Positions 44,370 through 53,489 of a stretch of DNA of 64,000 nt are shown piece by piece. How positions within the stretch are numbered: position 1 is the stretch's first letter; the number at the start of each line of letters is the position of its first letter. Source of the DNA: Halomicrobium urmianum (GTDB lineage: Archaea; Halobacteriota; Halobacteria; Halobacteriales; Haloarculaceae). Under the pieces are notes generated by a model. The model ran no database searches and was not told the DNA's origin. It saw only the letters and a list, made by a program, of their open reading frames with translations. The translations under genes were made by a program, and so were the position numbers. The stretch spans positions 1,426,001-1,490,000 of the forward strand of contig NZ_CP084090.1 in the NCBI RefSeq assembly GCF_020217425.1, written 5' to 3'.

Positions 44370-44376
44370 CTTATAC
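44370..44376 (+). promoter_or_regulatory. TATA box of htpX
   Basis: CTTATAC, centred 28 bases before ATG 44401, within GGGAGACTTATACGGC. The spacing fits leaderless transcription. Confidence 0.55.
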
Positions 44377-44400
44377 GGCTTTCAGCCCCTAGAGGCGGGT

Positions 44401-45279
44401 ATGCAGTGGAAAACGGACTGGGGACTCCGGGGCCGGATGGCCCTGACCATGTTCCTGCTGTTCGCCCTCTACGTGGTCTTCCTGGGCTTTCTGACCCTGT
44501 ACTTCGAGAGCATCCTGATGATCGTGCTCGTGTTCGGGGCCTTCTCGTTCGCTCAGTTGTTCTTCAGCGACAAGCTCGCGCTGTACTCGATGGGAGCCCG
44601 GAAGGTGGACCCCGACGAGTACCCGGAACTCCACCGGAAGATCGAACGGCTCTCCCAGCAGGCGGACCTGCCCAAGCCGGACGTGGCGGTCGCGGACAGC
44701 CGCGTGCCCAACGCCTTCGCCACCGGCCGATCGCAGAAGAGCGCCACCGTCGCCGTGACGACGGGCATCATGGACACCCTCGATGACGAGGAGCTGGAGG
44801 GCGTGCTCGCCCACGAGCTCGCCCACGTCAAGAACCGCGACGTGATGGTGATGACCATCGCCTCGTTCCTGTCGACGATCGCCTTCATCGTTGTCCGGTG
44901 GGGCTGGCTGTTCGGCGGCGGGCGCGAGCGCGGCGGCGGGGGCGCGCCGGTGATCGTCGCCATCGTCGCGTCGCTGCTGGTGTGGATCGTCTCCTTCCTG
45001 CTGATCCGGGCCCTCTCGCGGTACCGCGAGTACGCGGCCGACCGCGGCGGCGCCGTCATCACGGGCCGGCCGTCGGCGCTGGCCACCGCGCTGATGAAGA
45101 TCGACGGCCGGATGGACAAGGTCCCGAAGGAGGACCTTCGCAGCCAGTCCGAGATGAACGCCTTCTTCATCATCCCGATCAGGTCGGGCTTCGTCGGCAA
45201 GCTGTTCAGCACCCACCCGCCGACCGAGAACCGCGTCGAGCGCCTGCGCGATCTAGAGCGCGAACTCGAGGGGTTCTAG
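44401..45279 (+). CDS. htpX: membrane zinc metalloprotease HtpX
   Basis: 292 residues. Two N-terminal helices (LTMFLLFALYVVFLGFLTLY, SILMIVLVFGAFSFAQLFF), then the M48 catalytic domain: HELAHVKNRD (zinc His-His, Glu; about residue 138) and the third ligand in YREYAADRGG. Two further helices lie between. It degrades misfolded membrane proteins. Active-site facing is cytoplasmic. The gene stops 16 bases before repeat copy C. Confidence 0.93.
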   Translation: MQWKTDWGLRGRMALTMFLLFALYVVFLGFLTLYFESILMIVLVFGAFSFAQLFFSDKLALYSMGARKVDPDEYPELHRKIERLSQQADLPKPDVAVADSRVPNAFATGRSQKSATVAVTTGIMDTLDDEELEGVLAHELAHVKNRDVMVMTIASFLSTIAFIVVRWGWLFGGGRERGGGGAPVIVAIVASLLVWIVSFLLIRALSRYREYAADRGGAVITGRPSALATALMKIDGRMDKVPKEDLRSQSEMNAFFIIPIRSGFVGKLFSTHPPTENRVERLRDLERELEGF

Positions 45280-45295
45280 ACCGACCCACACTCCC

Positions 45296-45379
45296 TGTAG
45301 TAGGAATTGAAATCCGTTACACGTCGAGGGGCACCCCGGGCGTCCCTCGAGTGTGTCAGTGCGTTCAATTCCGGCTGTA
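45296..45379. repeat. 84/85-bp hairpin element, copy C (degenerate)
   Basis: Termini TGTAGTAGGAATTGAA and TTCAATTCCGGCTGTA differ from the TATAGTAG form, but the centre (ACACGTCGAGGGGCACCCC ... TCCCTCGAGTGTGTCAGTGC) is intact. Same orientation as copies A and B. It lies between two convergent genes, and its right part supplies the stop codon and last residues (Tyr-Ser-Arg-Asn) of the kinase on the minus strand. Confidence 0.85.
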
Positions 45380-46732
45380 GTCGGCGTCGGCCTCGCACGA
45401 GGGGGAATCGGGGTCGCTCTCGTTCCCTCGCTCGTCGTCGCCGAGCGACGCCTCCCCGCCGTCGAGGGGCGGATCACCCTCGGCGCCGGGGGACGCGCCA
45501 CCCCCCTCGGTCGGGGCCGGCAACCTGACCTCGGCGACGGTACCGCGGGGATCGCGGTCGCGGATCGAGAGGGCGCCGCCCATGCGGGTGACGCCCCACC
45601 GCACCGCCCACAGCCCCAGCCCGCTGCCGTGTTCGAGCGGGTTCTCGTGACCGCGCTCGATCGCGCGCCGCTCGTTGTCCGGCAGCCCCGGTCCGTCGTC
45701 GGCCACCCTGAGCACGACCGGGAGCGACTCGTCGGCGCGTGCGCGTCCGCCGGCGACCTCGACCGTCGGTCGCTCGCGGTCGCTGTGTTCGACGGCGTTG
45801 CTGACCAGGTTGTGGACGACGGGTTCGAGGAGCTGCTCGTCGACGCCCGCCTCCAGGTCCGCCGGCACGTCGACGGTCACGTCGGCGTCCGCGCCGTCGG
45901 CGACGACGTTCCGGACGACGGGCGCGAGGCGACACCGTGAGTCCATCCGAACGGTCAGCGACAGCATCCGCTCGATCTCGCGAGCGCGCTCGCCCAGTTC
46001 GACGAGGTCGTCGGCGGAGTCGGTGATGGCGTCGCCCAGCGCCGACGCGTCGCCGTCGCCCGCGGCGAGCACCTCCGCCCGGCCTCGGATGGTCGTCATC
46101 TCGTTGCGGAGGTTGTGCCGGAGGACGCGGTTGAGCACCTGGAGGCGCTGCTGGCGCATCTCCCGGTCGGTCACGTCCCGGAGGACGACCGCGTAGCCGA
46201 GTTCGGTGTCGCCGCCGTCGTACATCTCGGAGACGTTCGGCTCGTAGTGGCGCTTGCCGTCCGAGCCGTCGATGTCCAGCGACGCCGCCTCCTGGAGGTC
46301 GGCGACGTCCTCGCCGAGCACGCGCTCGATCGGCTCCCCGACGGCGTCGGTCGACGCGTCGAACACGCGGCGGGCGGTCGGGTTCAGCCGGACGATCCGC
46401 TCGTCGTGGTCGACGACGATCACCGCTTCGGGGAGGTCGGTGAGCACCCGTCTGGTCCCGATCGTGCCGGCAGCGGGGGCCGCGGCGAACAGGTCGTGAC
46501 GCTCGCGGACCGTGGCGAACACGACTGCGCTCGCGAGGTAGGCCCCCGAGACGGGGAGGTAGGTCGCCTCCATCGGCAGGCCGGACATCGTCGCGACCAT
46601 CAAGCCACTCATCTGGACGAGCATGGGGCTCAGCGCGGCCGCCGAGAGCGCGAGGCCGACGCGTGCGCTCGGGTGATCGTGTTTGAACGCCTGACTCAGC
46701 AGGACGACCGTCGCGACGAGTCCGAGCCCCAT
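45365..46732 (-). CDS. histidine kinase, C-terminal part (gene split by TAG)
   Basis: 455 codons after the in-frame stop at 46754. Content: the last helices of a 7TM sensor (LGLVATVVLLSQAFKHDHPS, SAAALSPMLVQMSGLMVATM), PAS (TDLPEAVIVVDHDERIVRLN to VVLRDVTDREMRQQR), H-box VLNRVLRHNLRNEM, N-box NLVSNAVEHSD, DDGPGLPDNER and SGLGLWAVRWG. Kinase residues are all present. The C-terminal acidic tail runs into repeat copy C, which provides the last residues and stop. Confidence 0.75.
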   Translation of the reverse strand: MGLGLVATVVLLSQAFKHDHPSARVGLALSAAALSPMLVQMSGLMVATMSGLPMEATYLPVSGAYLASAVVFATVRERHDLFAAAPAAGTIGTRRVLTDLPEAVIVVDHDERIVRLNPTARRVFDASTDAVGEPIERVLGEDVADLQEAASLDIDGSDGKRHYEPNVSEMYDGGDTELGYAVVLRDVTDREMRQQRLQVLNRVLRHNLRNEMTTIRGRAEVLAAGDGDASALGDAITDSADDLVELGERAREIERMLSLTVRMDSRCRLAPVVRNVVADGADADVTVDVPADLEAGVDEQLLEPVVHNLVSNAVEHSDRERPTVEVAGGRARADESLPVVLRVADDGPGLPDNERRAIERGHENPLEHGSGLGLWAVRWGVTRMGGALSIRDRDPRGTVAEVRLPAPTEGGGASPGAEGDPPLDGGEASLGDDERGNESDPDSPSCEADADYSRN

Positions 46733-46753
46733 GACGAAGAAGTTCGCCAGATA

Positions 46754-47212
46754 CTATCCCACGCTCAGGCCCTGGGCGACGAGGGCGAACGGACCCGCCA
46801 TCTCGCCGATGATCACACTGGCCATCGAGCCCTCGTACTCCCACGGATCGATGCCGAGCACGGCGCTGGCGCCGAACGAGAAGCCGTAGTGAGCGCAGAT
46901 GATGTACGCGCTCGGGAACGCGAGGAGGGCCCGTCGACGACGGGTCTCCGCGGCGTAGCGGCCGGTGTACTCGAACACGAACAGCGCCCACAGCAGCGGC
47001 GTCACGTACACCAGCAGCGGCGCCGCCAGCAGGACCGTCGCCTCGGAGAACCACGTCCCCGCAAAGGCCAGCGCGGACGCGCCCAGCGCACCGACCAGGG
47101 CGGTGAAGGGCTCGACGGCTCGCTCGCTCCACTGGGACCGCGACTGGTAGGCCGTCCAGAGCAGCGCGACCCCTGCGCTGCCCCACAGGAAGACCGCGGC
47201 GAGAGTACCCAT
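46754..47212 (-). pseudogene. N-terminal part of the split 7TM histidine kinase
   Basis: From ATG 47212 (MGTLAAVFLWGSAGVALLWT) the frame encodes the first helices of a His_kinase_N 7TM sensor and ends VAQGLSVG with TAG 46754-46756. The same frame then goes on YLANFFVMGLGLVATVVLL into the kinase at 46732. The lesion is one in-frame TAG, most simply CAG to TAG (Gln). It makes a gene of 615 codons with one internal stop. Confidence 0.75.
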
Positions 47213-47354
47213 CGAACAATCCCCTCGTCGACAACCACGCAAATCATGCTGCCGTATTTCACGGCTTGATAACGCCTGCGTGGCGATTTCGCCACTTTCA
47301 TACTCGGTCGCAGGGACGGAAATTCCCATACGGGAGGGACCCGTTTCACCCGGT

Positions 47355-47972
47355 ATGGGACTGCTCGACGGACTCAAGAGCGCGCTGGGGATCAAAGCCG
47401 AGGCCGACGCCACCCGCGACGCCGATCCGGACGACCTGTTCGGGATGTCGACGGCCTACCTCACGATGGAGGCCGAGCTCGGCTACGCCCCCACCGGCGA
47501 CGCTGCCCTCTGCTTCGCCGACGTGGACAGCACCGACTTCCGGGACGCCATCGAGGAGGTCGAGGCCATCCTCGAGGCCGGCGAGGTCGAGACCGGCACC
47601 ACCGCGGAGTTCACCAGCGACGACCACGGCTACCAGTGGGTCGTCCTCCACGACGAGGCGTTCGAGGACCTCGTCACCTCGATCCACTTCGCCGCCGACA
47701 CGCTCATCGAGGCCCGCTACGGGTCGCGCCTGCTCGCGGCCGTCTTCGCCTTCGAACACGAGCGTGACGGCGGGCTTGTCTACTGGATCTACTCCTTCCG
47801 CCGGGGCGCGTTCTACCCGTTCGCGCCCGACGACCGCACGGAACACGAGCGCGACTCCGCGGCCGAGTTCAAACTGGAGTCGAACCTCAACGGCGAACTG
47901 ACCGTCGAGTCGGACAAGGAGTACTGGTATCCCCTGTGGCCCGACCGGGCGGGCGACCACCCGTGGGAATGA
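47355..47972 (+). CDS. pspAB: PspA-associated protein PspAB
   Basis: 205 residues: MGLLDGLKSALGIKAEADAT, DLFGMSTAYLTMEAELGYAP, GSRLLAAVFAFEHERDGGLV, YWIYSFRRGAFYPFAPDD. These pieces match, from memory, haloarchaeal PspAB, a partner of the phage-shock protein PspA in membrane-stress response. pspA itself is not next to it. The ATG lies close to a short TATA-like region, and its TGA overlaps the start of the next gene. Confidence 0.85.
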   Translation: MGLLDGLKSALGIKAEADATRDADPDDLFGMSTAYLTMEAELGYAPTGDAALCFADVDSTDFRDAIEEVEAILEAGEVETGTTAEFTSDDHGYQWVVLHDEAFEDLVTSIHFAADTLIEARYGSRLLAAVFAFEHERDGGLVYWIYSFRRGAFYPFAPDDRTEHERDSAAEFKLESNLNGELTVESDKEYWYPLWPDRAGDHPWE

Positions 47973-48418
47973 GCCGTCAGGAGTTCGATCTCGGGGTCGG
48001 CGACCACCTCCGGCCCGTCGACGTCGACCTGCCCGCGGGCGTGTACCGCGTCGTGGGCACGCCCGGGGACGACATCACGTTGCTCCGCGTCGGCGACGCC
48101 GAGGGCCAGCGGGTCTACACGGGCGACGTGCGGCGGGTGCCCCGCGAGCGCCTCGACGGCTTCGATGCCGCCGAGAACCCGGACGAGAACCGGTCAGTCG
48201 CGTCGGCGGCTGCGTCCCGGCTGGAGGGGTTCGCCTGGGAGGTCCGGATGATCGGGCAGGCGATGCGCGCGAACCCGCTTCGGGGCGCTGTCGTGGTGAC
48301 GCTCGTCCTCGTCGGCGTCTTCGGCGAGGGCCGTCTGCCCGGGCCGGAGTGGCTGTTCGCTGCGATGGGCGTCGCCGGCGGCCTGGGCGTCGCGTACGTG
48401 GGCTACCGCGGGCCCTGA
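47969..48418 (+). CDS. small membrane protein coupled to pspAB
   Basis: 149 residues. The N-terminal 90 are soluble (LGVGDHLRPVDVDLPAGVYR, VVGTPGDDITLLRVGDAEGQ); two helices follow (AVVVTLVLVGVFGEG and WLFAAMGVAGGLGVAYVGY). Its ATG overlaps the pspAB stop (ATGA), so the two are translated together. It may anchor PspAB at the membrane. I do not know a named family. Confidence 0.7.
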   Translation: MSRQEFDLGVGDHLRPVDVDLPAGVYRVVGTPGDDITLLRVGDAEGQRVYTGDVRRVPRERLDGFDAAENPDENRSVASAAASRLEGFAWEVRMIGQAMRANPLRGAVVVTLVLVGVFGEGRLPGPEWLFAAMGVAGGLGVAYVGYRGP

Positions 48419-48465
48419 GGGACGACGTCCGGTGGTCCTCGATGCGCACTCGGACTCGCCCCCGC

Positions 48466-48618
48466 TTCACTTTCACCTGCCGGTGGCTTCACTTACACTC
48501 GCCTGTTTACAGCCGGGCCCGCGTCGACCGTCGCGAGCGGCCCGCACTCGTCCTCGTGGATAAGCCTGCGGACCGGACCGCCGCGTAGCCGCCCCTCGTC
48601 GGCCAGTTTCACTTTCAC
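48466..48618 (+). promoter_or_regulatory. repeated TTTCAC motifs upstream of radA
   Basis: TTCACTTTCAC at 48466-48476, TTCACTTACAC at 48488-48498 and TTTCACTTTCAC at 48607-48618, within the 247-base gap before radA. I recall a TTTCACTTTCAC-type element being reported upstream of haloarchaeal radA genes and linked with UV induction. The nearest copy lies about 18-28 bases upstream of the TATA box. Confidence 0.55.
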
Positions 48619-48635
48619 TACCCTGTTAACGGGGG

Positions 48636-48641
48636 TTTATA
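48636..48641 (+). promoter_or_regulatory. TATA box of radA
   Basis: TTTATA in GGGGGTTTATACCCC, centred about 27 bases before ATG 48666. AGGAG lies 13-17 bases before the ATG, within a very short leader. Confidence 0.55.
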
Positions 48642-48665
48642 CCCCAAGAGGAGTAAGGCACGTCC

Positions 48666-49715
48666 ATGTCCGCCAACGAAGACCTCGAGGACCTGCCGGG
48701 CGTCGGCCCGGCCACCGCAGACAAGCTCAAGGACAACGGCTTCGACTCCTATCAGGGGATCGCCGTCGCCTCCCCCGGCGAGCTGTCCAACACCGCCGAC
48801 ATCGGCGAGTCCTCCGCCTCCGACATCATCCAGGCCGCCCGCCAGGCCGCCGACATCGGCGGCTTCGAGACCGGTGCGACGGTACTGGAACGGCGCGAAC
48901 AGATCGGCAAGCTCTCCTGGGGCGTCGACGAGGTCGACGAGCTCCTCGGCGGCGGCGTCGAGACCCAGTCGATCACCGAGGTGTACGGCGAGTTCGGTGC
49001 CGGCAAGTCCCAGGTGACCCACCAGCTGTCGGTCAACGTCCAGCTCCCCGCCGAGCACGGCGGGCTGGAGGGCGGCGCCATCTTCGTCGACTCCGAAGAC
49101 ACGTTCCGCCCCGAGCGGATCGAACAGATGGTCAAGGGGCAGGACGAGGAGGTCCTCGAGGACACGATGGTGCTGCACGGCGTCGTCGAGGACGAGGCGG
49201 AGGCCGACGCGACCGACGAGGCCCTGCTCGACGACCTCGTCGAGTCCGTCCTCGACAAGATCCACGTCGCCAAGGCGTTCAACTCCAACCACCAGATCCT
49301 CCTGGCCGAGAAGGCCCAGGAGCTGGCCAGCGAGTCCCAGGACGACGAGTTCCCCGTCCGCCTGCTCACCGTCGACTCCCTGACCGCCCACTTCCGCGCC
49401 GAGTACGTCGGCCGTGGCGAACTCGCCGAGCGCCAGCAGAAGCTCAACAAGCACCTCCACGACCTGATGCGCGTCGGCGACCTCAACAACACTGCCGTCG
49501 TCGTCACCAACCAGGTCGCCTCCAACCCCGACTCCTTCTTCGGGGACCCGACCCAGCCCATCGGTGGCAACATCCTGGGCCACACCTCCACGTTCCGCAT
49601 CTACCTGCGGAAGTCCAAGGGCGACAAGCGCATCGTCAAGCTCGTCGACGCACCGAACCTCCCCGACGGCGAGGCCGTCATGCGCGTCGAGGGCGACGGC
49701 CTGATGAACGAGTAG
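48666..49715 (+). CDS. radA: DNA repair and recombination protein RadA
   Basis: The archaeal RecA/Rad51 recombinase; 349 residues. N-terminal HhH domain ([20 protein letters not shown]), linker, then the ATPase core with Walker [10 protein letters not shown] (about 110-118), Walker [13 protein letters not shown], and loops 1-2 ([38 protein letters not shown]). It forms the ATP-dependent filament on ssDNA for strand exchange. No intein is present. The upstream motifs suggest damage induction. Confidence 0.97.
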   Translation: MSANEDLEDLPGVGPATADKLKDNGFDSYQGIAVASPGELSNTADIGESSASDIIQAARQAADIGGFETGATVLERREQIGKLSWGVDEVDELLGGGVETQSITEVYGEFGAGKSQVTHQLSVNVQLPAEHGGLEGGAIFVDSEDTFRPERIEQMVKGQDEEVLEDTMVLHGVVEDEAEADATDEALLDDLVESVLDKIHVAKAFNSNHQILLAEKAQELASESQDDEFPVRLLTVDSLTAHFRAEYVGRGELAERQQKLNKHLHDLMRVGDLNNTAVVVTNQVASNPDSFFGDPTQPIGGNILGHTSTFRIYLRKSKGDKRIVKLVDAPNLPDGEAVMRVEGDGLMNE

Positions 49716-49788
49716 GGCCCGCCGCGGTTCTTAGAACTGATAGCCGGACAGGAGCGGTTTTGCCGCCGGAGGTCGTTTCCGCGAACGA

Positions 49789-50805
49789 GTGACCACAGAG
49801 TACAGCGACGGCGACGCCGCCGACCTCCGCGGACGCGCCTTCGACGCGCTTCCCAACCAGATCGCTGTCCTCGACGCCGAGGGCGTCATCGCGGCGACGA
49901 ACGCCGCCTGGCGAGCGTTCGCGTCGGAGAACGGCGGTCCACCGGGAAGCATGGTCGGGACGGACTACCTGGCGGTGTGCGACGCCGCGGACGACCCGGA
50001 CGCCGCGGCGGCCGCCGCCGGGATCCGGGGCGTCCTCGCCGACGGCGAGCGGTTCCGCTACGAGTACCCCTGTCACTCCCCCGGCGAGCGCCGCTGGTTC
50101 ATCATGGACGTGCGGCCGTTCGAGTGGCGGGGCGAGCAGCAGGTGCTGGTCATCCACACGGACGTCACGGAGCGACGCGAGGCCGAGAACGACGTCGAGC
50201 GGAAAAACGAGCGACTCGAGGCCGTCACGGGCGTCCTCTCGCACGACCTCCGCAACCCGCTGACCGTCGCGCTGGGGCGAGCGGAGATGATGGAGGGCGA
50301 GCACGCCGAGGCCGTGCGTGACGCGCTCGAGCGGATGGAGACCATCATCGAGGACGCCTGGACGCTGGCCCGCGTCGAGGCCGTCGACGGCGGCGAACCG
50401 GTGGCCGTCGGTGACGTCGCCCGGGCCGCCTGGCGGCACGTCGCCACGGAGGACGCCGCCCTGTCGGTGGACGGCGACGTCCGGCTGATCGCCGACGAGA
50501 GCCTCCTGACACAGTTCTTCGAGAACCTCCTGCGGAACGCGGTGGACCACGCCGGCGACGGCTGTCAGATCACGGTCGGCCCCCTCCGGGACGGGTTCTA
50601 CGTCGAGGACGACGGTCCGGGCATCCCCCCGGGGGAGCGCGAGCGGGTCTTCGAGGCCGGAGTCACGACCGGCGGCGGCCAGACGGGCCTCGGGCTCTCG
50701 ATCGTCAGTCGGATCGCGTCGATGCACGACTGGGCGGTGAGCGTCACGGACGGGACGGACGGCGGCGCGCGCATCGAGGTCACGGGTGTCGAGCGGCCCC
50801 CCTGA
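49789..50805 (+). CDS. PAS domain histidine kinase (intact)
   Basis: 338 residues: one PAS (ALPNQIAVLDAEGVIAATNA to VLVIHTDVTERREAEND), H-box [18 protein letters not shown] (His near 150), N-box FENLLRNAVDHAGD, G1 VEDDGPGIPPGERE and G2 [17 protein letters not shown] soluble sensor without membrane segments. The start is GTG 49789. Unlike the other two kinases here it has no repeat insert after the N-box and no internal stop. Signal and regulator unknown. Confidence 0.88.
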   Translation: MTTEYSDGDAADLRGRAFDALPNQIAVLDAEGVIAATNAAWRAFASENGGPPGSMVGTDYLAVCDAADDPDAAAAAAGIRGVLADGERFRYEYPCHSPGERRWFIMDVRPFEWRGEQQVLVIHTDVTERREAENDVERKNERLEAVTGVLSHDLRNPLTVALGRAEMMEGEHAEAVRDALERMETIIEDAWTLARVEAVDGGEPVAVGDVARAAWRHVATEDAALSVDGDVRLIADESLLTQFFENLLRNAVDHAGDGCQITVGPLRDGFYVEDDGPGIPPGERERVFEAGVTTGGGQTGLGLSIVSRIASMHDWAVSVTDGTDGGARIEVTGVERPP

Positions 50806-50859
50806 CAGCGCGGGCGGGACGGACGCGGACTTTTGTGCCTCGACCGCCCATCGTCGAAC

Positions 50860-51729
50860 ATGGAGGTCGACTGCGAGGGCTGTGCGGGGTGTTGCGTCGA
50901 CTGGCGACCGCTCACCGACGCGGAGGTCGACCACGAGCGCCGGGGACCGTTCGAGCCGCTGGACGACACGCACAACCTGGTGCCGCTGGAGCGGGACGAG
51001 GTGCGATCGTTTATCCGGGCGGGCCACGGTGACGCCCTGCGGCCGCGACTGTTCAGTGCGGACGATCCGGACCGATCGACGACCGTCGACGGCCGGGAGG
51101 TGGCGGCCGTCGGGGACCGACCGGTGTTCTTCGTCGGCCTGCGCAAACCCCCGAAGCCCGTTGGTCCGTTCGGGACGGACTCGACGTGGCTGCGCACCTG
51201 CGTCTTCCTCGATCCGGTGACGCTGCAGTGTCGGATCCACGACTCGGACCTGTACCCGGACACGTGCGCGACGTATCCTGGCGACAACCTCCAGCTGGAC
51301 GCGGAGACGGAGTGCGAACGCGTCGAGCGAGTCTACGGCGGCGAGCGGCTGCTCGACGACGAGCCCCCGGAGGGCGACAGCCCGCTGCTCGGGCCGGCGG
51401 CGCTGGGTAGCACGGTGTTCGCCCACCCCGAGCCGGGGCGGCTGGACGGGGCCGTCGAGCGGCTGGCGGCCGACGAACCGACGCGCGAGGACCGGGCGGA
51501 GTTCGCGGCCGTCGCCGGGGCCTCCGCGCCGGGCACGGGGGCGATCAGCGACGACTGGTACGAGCGCCTGTACGACGAGGCCCTCGACGCCGACGCGTGG
51601 ACGGGACGGGCCATCGACGCCTGGGAGGCGATGGCCGCCGGCTCGGTCGGCGAGCGGGCGCCCGCGTCGCGGCTCGCCCGCCGCGTGGAGGACGCCGACG
51701 GCGCGCCCGGGACGCCGGGCTGGGAGTAG
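50860..51729 (+). CDS. YkgJ family cysteine cluster protein
   Basis: 289 residues. The opening CEGCAGCCVDW and later CVFLDPVTLQCRIHDSDLYP, DTCATYPG and ETECERV are the cysteine cluster of YkgJ/FliB-related proteins, which bind Zn or Fe-S. Family roles are mostly unknown. The last 130 residues are acidic and variable. The ATG at 50860 places the cluster at residue 5. It follows the kinase by 54 bases, in the same direction. Confidence 0.85.
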   Translation: MEVDCEGCAGCCVDWRPLTDAEVDHERRGPFEPLDDTHNLVPLERDEVRSFIRAGHGDALRPRLFSADDPDRSTTVDGREVAAVGDRPVFFVGLRKPPKPVGPFGTDSTWLRTCVFLDPVTLQCRIHDSDLYPDTCATYPGDNLQLDAETECERVERVYGGERLLDDEPPEGDSPLLGPAALGSTVFAHPEPGRLDGAVERLAADEPTREDRAEFAAVAGASAPGTGAISDDWYERLYDEALDADAWTGRAIDAWEAMAAGSVGERAPASRLARRVEDADGAPGTPGWE

Positions 51730-51792
51730 CGGCGAGGCCCGCGGGACCCCGCCCGGGCCGACAGTTAAGGCGCTCGCGTTCCCGGTTGGGGT

Positions 51793-52776
51793 ATGCGCGT
51801 GCTGGTGACCGGGGCGGCGGGATTCGTCGGTAGCCACCTCCTCCCGGTACTGGTCGAGCGCGGCCACGAAGCCCGCGCTCTGGTCCGGAACGCCGACGGG
51901 TACGAGGCGCCGCCGGGAGTGACCGTCTTCGGCGGGGACCTGCTGGACCGCGGGAGCTTCGAGAGCGCGCTGGCGGACGTCGACGCCGCCTACTACCTGG
52001 TCCACTCGATGCGGGCGGGCGACGGCTTCGAGTCGAAGGACCGGCGGGCCGCGCGGAACTTCGCAGCGGCGGCGAGCGAGGCCGGCCTCGACCGGGTGGT
52101 CTACCTGGGCGGGCTGGGCGAGGAGAGCGCCGACCTCTCGGCGCACCTGCGCTCCCGCCGGGAGGTCGAGCGGCTGCTCGCGGCCGGTGAGTACGACCTG
52201 ACGACGCTGCGGGCGGCCATCGTGATCGGCCCGGGGAGTGCCAGCTTCGAGATGATCCGGCAACTGGCCGACCGGCTGCCGGTGATGGTGACGCCGCGGT
52301 GGATCGAGACGGACAGCCACCCGATCGCGATCGGCGACGTCGTCGCCTATCTGGCCGGCGTGCTGGAGGTCCCCGCGACGGCGGGCGAGACCTACGAGAT
52401 CGGCGGCCCGGAGGTGCTGAGCTACGCCGAGATCGTCCGGCGGACCGCCAGCGCGATGGGCAAGCGACCGCCGCGGATCGTCTCGGTGCCGATCCTGACG
52501 CCGCGGCTATCCACCTACTGGGTCGAGCTCGTGACCGACGTACCCGCCAGCGTTGCCCGACCGCTGATCCTGGGGCTGAAGAACCCCGTCGTCGCCGACG
52601 ACGGCCCCCTTCGCGAGCACCTGCCCGTCGCGCTGACGCCGTTCGACGAGGCGGTCGAGCGGGCGCTGGCCGGCCGACCGCCGTCGGACGCGGTCGAGCG
52701 ACTGGACGCGGCGCTGGCGAGCGACGGCGACGCCAGGGCGGACGGCGGCGGTGCCCGGTCGGGGGGCGAGACGTGA
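51793..52776 (+). CDS. NAD(P)-binding SDR (NDUFA9/DUF2867-like)
   Basis: 327 residues of the atypical SDR type: VLVTGAAGFVGSHLLPVLVE (nucleotide motif), DVDAAYYLVHSMRAGDGF, VVYLGGLGEES, LRAAIVIGPGSASFEMIRQL. It has no Tyr-x3-Lys active site and resembles complex I subunit-like or nucleoside-diphosphate-sugar epimerase-like proteins. The C-terminal part (ILTPRLSTYWVELVTDVPAS) fits the family. Its TGA overlaps the GTG of the next gene, so both are in one operon. Confidence 0.85.
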   Translation: MRVLVTGAAGFVGSHLLPVLVERGHEARALVRNADGYEAPPGVTVFGGDLLDRGSFESALADVDAAYYLVHSMRAGDGFESKDRRAARNFAAAASEAGLDRVVYLGGLGEESADLSAHLRSRREVERLLAAGEYDLTTLRAAIVIGPGSASFEMIRQLADRLPVMVTPRWIETDSHPIAIGDVVAYLAGVLEVPATAGETYEIGGPEVLSYAEIVRRTASAMGKRPPRIVSVPILTPRLSTYWVELVTDVPASVARPLILGLKNPVVADDGPLREHLPVALTPFDEAVERALAGRPPSDAVERLDAALASDGDARADGGGARSGGET

Positions 52777-53489
52777 GCGAGCGCCCGCGGTACGGCGAGA
52801 CCTGGGTGTACGAGAGCATCGTCGGCGCGTTGCCGGGGATCGACCTGCCGGCGTGGGCGGCCGTCGCCATCCAGATCGTCGTCTTCGAGAGCGCGCTGCT
52901 GGCGCTGGCGGCGTACTACGGCCTCTGGGAGGCGGCGGTCGCGGGGACGGTCGCGGTGGTCGTCGCGACCGTCGGTAGCGTCGAGATGCTCCGGATCGGG
53001 ACCCTGGTCCGCCGGGTAGACGTGCCGCAGGATTACCGAGATCTCCTGTTCAGTTCCAGCGTCGAGGTGGTGCTATCGGTGCTGGCCTACGTCGCCCTGG
53101 TGACCCACCTGTTCGTGTTCGACCCCGGGCACGGGGACGGGTCGCTGCTGGGGCAACTGTTCGGCTCGCGGCCGCCGGTGCTGGTCGCGTACCTGCTGCT
53201 GTTGATCCTGTGGGACGTCTGCTACCGCTTCGGGACGGGCTGGTGGGCGGCCGTGACGGCGCTGTGGCGGTCGGCGCGGTACCGGTTCGATCCGGAGACC
53301 GCGGCGGTGCTCCGGCGGGCCGACGCCGAGACCCTCGGGTTCGGACTCCTCCAGCTCGTGCTCGTACCGTTCGTTCTGGAGTATCCGGTGCTGCTCGCTG
53401 CCGTTGTCGGACACGTCGCGGCCGTGACGGTCGTCACGACGCTGTCGGTACTGCTGCTGTGGCGACGAGAGCGGGTCAGGAGGACTTGA
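52773..53489 (+). CDS. polytopic membrane protein of unknown function
   Basis: 238 residues with about six helices: AVAIQIVVFESALLALAAYY, VAGTVAVVVATVGSVEML, VVLSVLAYVALVTHLFVFD, VLVAYLLLLILWDVCYRFG, LLQLVLVPFVLEYPVLLAAV and VAAVTVVTTLSVLLLW. I do not recognise a family. The GTG start overlaps the SDR stop. Its end overlaps the convergent DUF5786-like gene by 14 bases. Confidence 0.75.
   Translation: MSERPRYGETWVYESIVGALPGIDLPAWAAVAIQIVVFESALLALAAYYGLWEAAVAGTVAVVVATVGSVEMLRIGTLVRRVDVPQDYRDLLFSSSVEVVLSVLAYVALVTHLFVFDPGHGDGSLLGQLFGSRPPVLVAYLLLLILWDVCYRFGTGWWAAVTALWRSARYRFDPETAAVLRRADAETLGFGLLQLVLVPFVLEYPVLLAAVVGHVAAVTVVTTLSVLLLWRRERVRRT

Noticed and set aside
46754..46756. TAG in the kinase (and at 37115) read as pyrrolysine
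   Set aside because: No pyl genes are in the window and haloarchaea are not generally known to use pyrrolysine. One TAG lies in an inserted repeat. Mutation or error is simpler.
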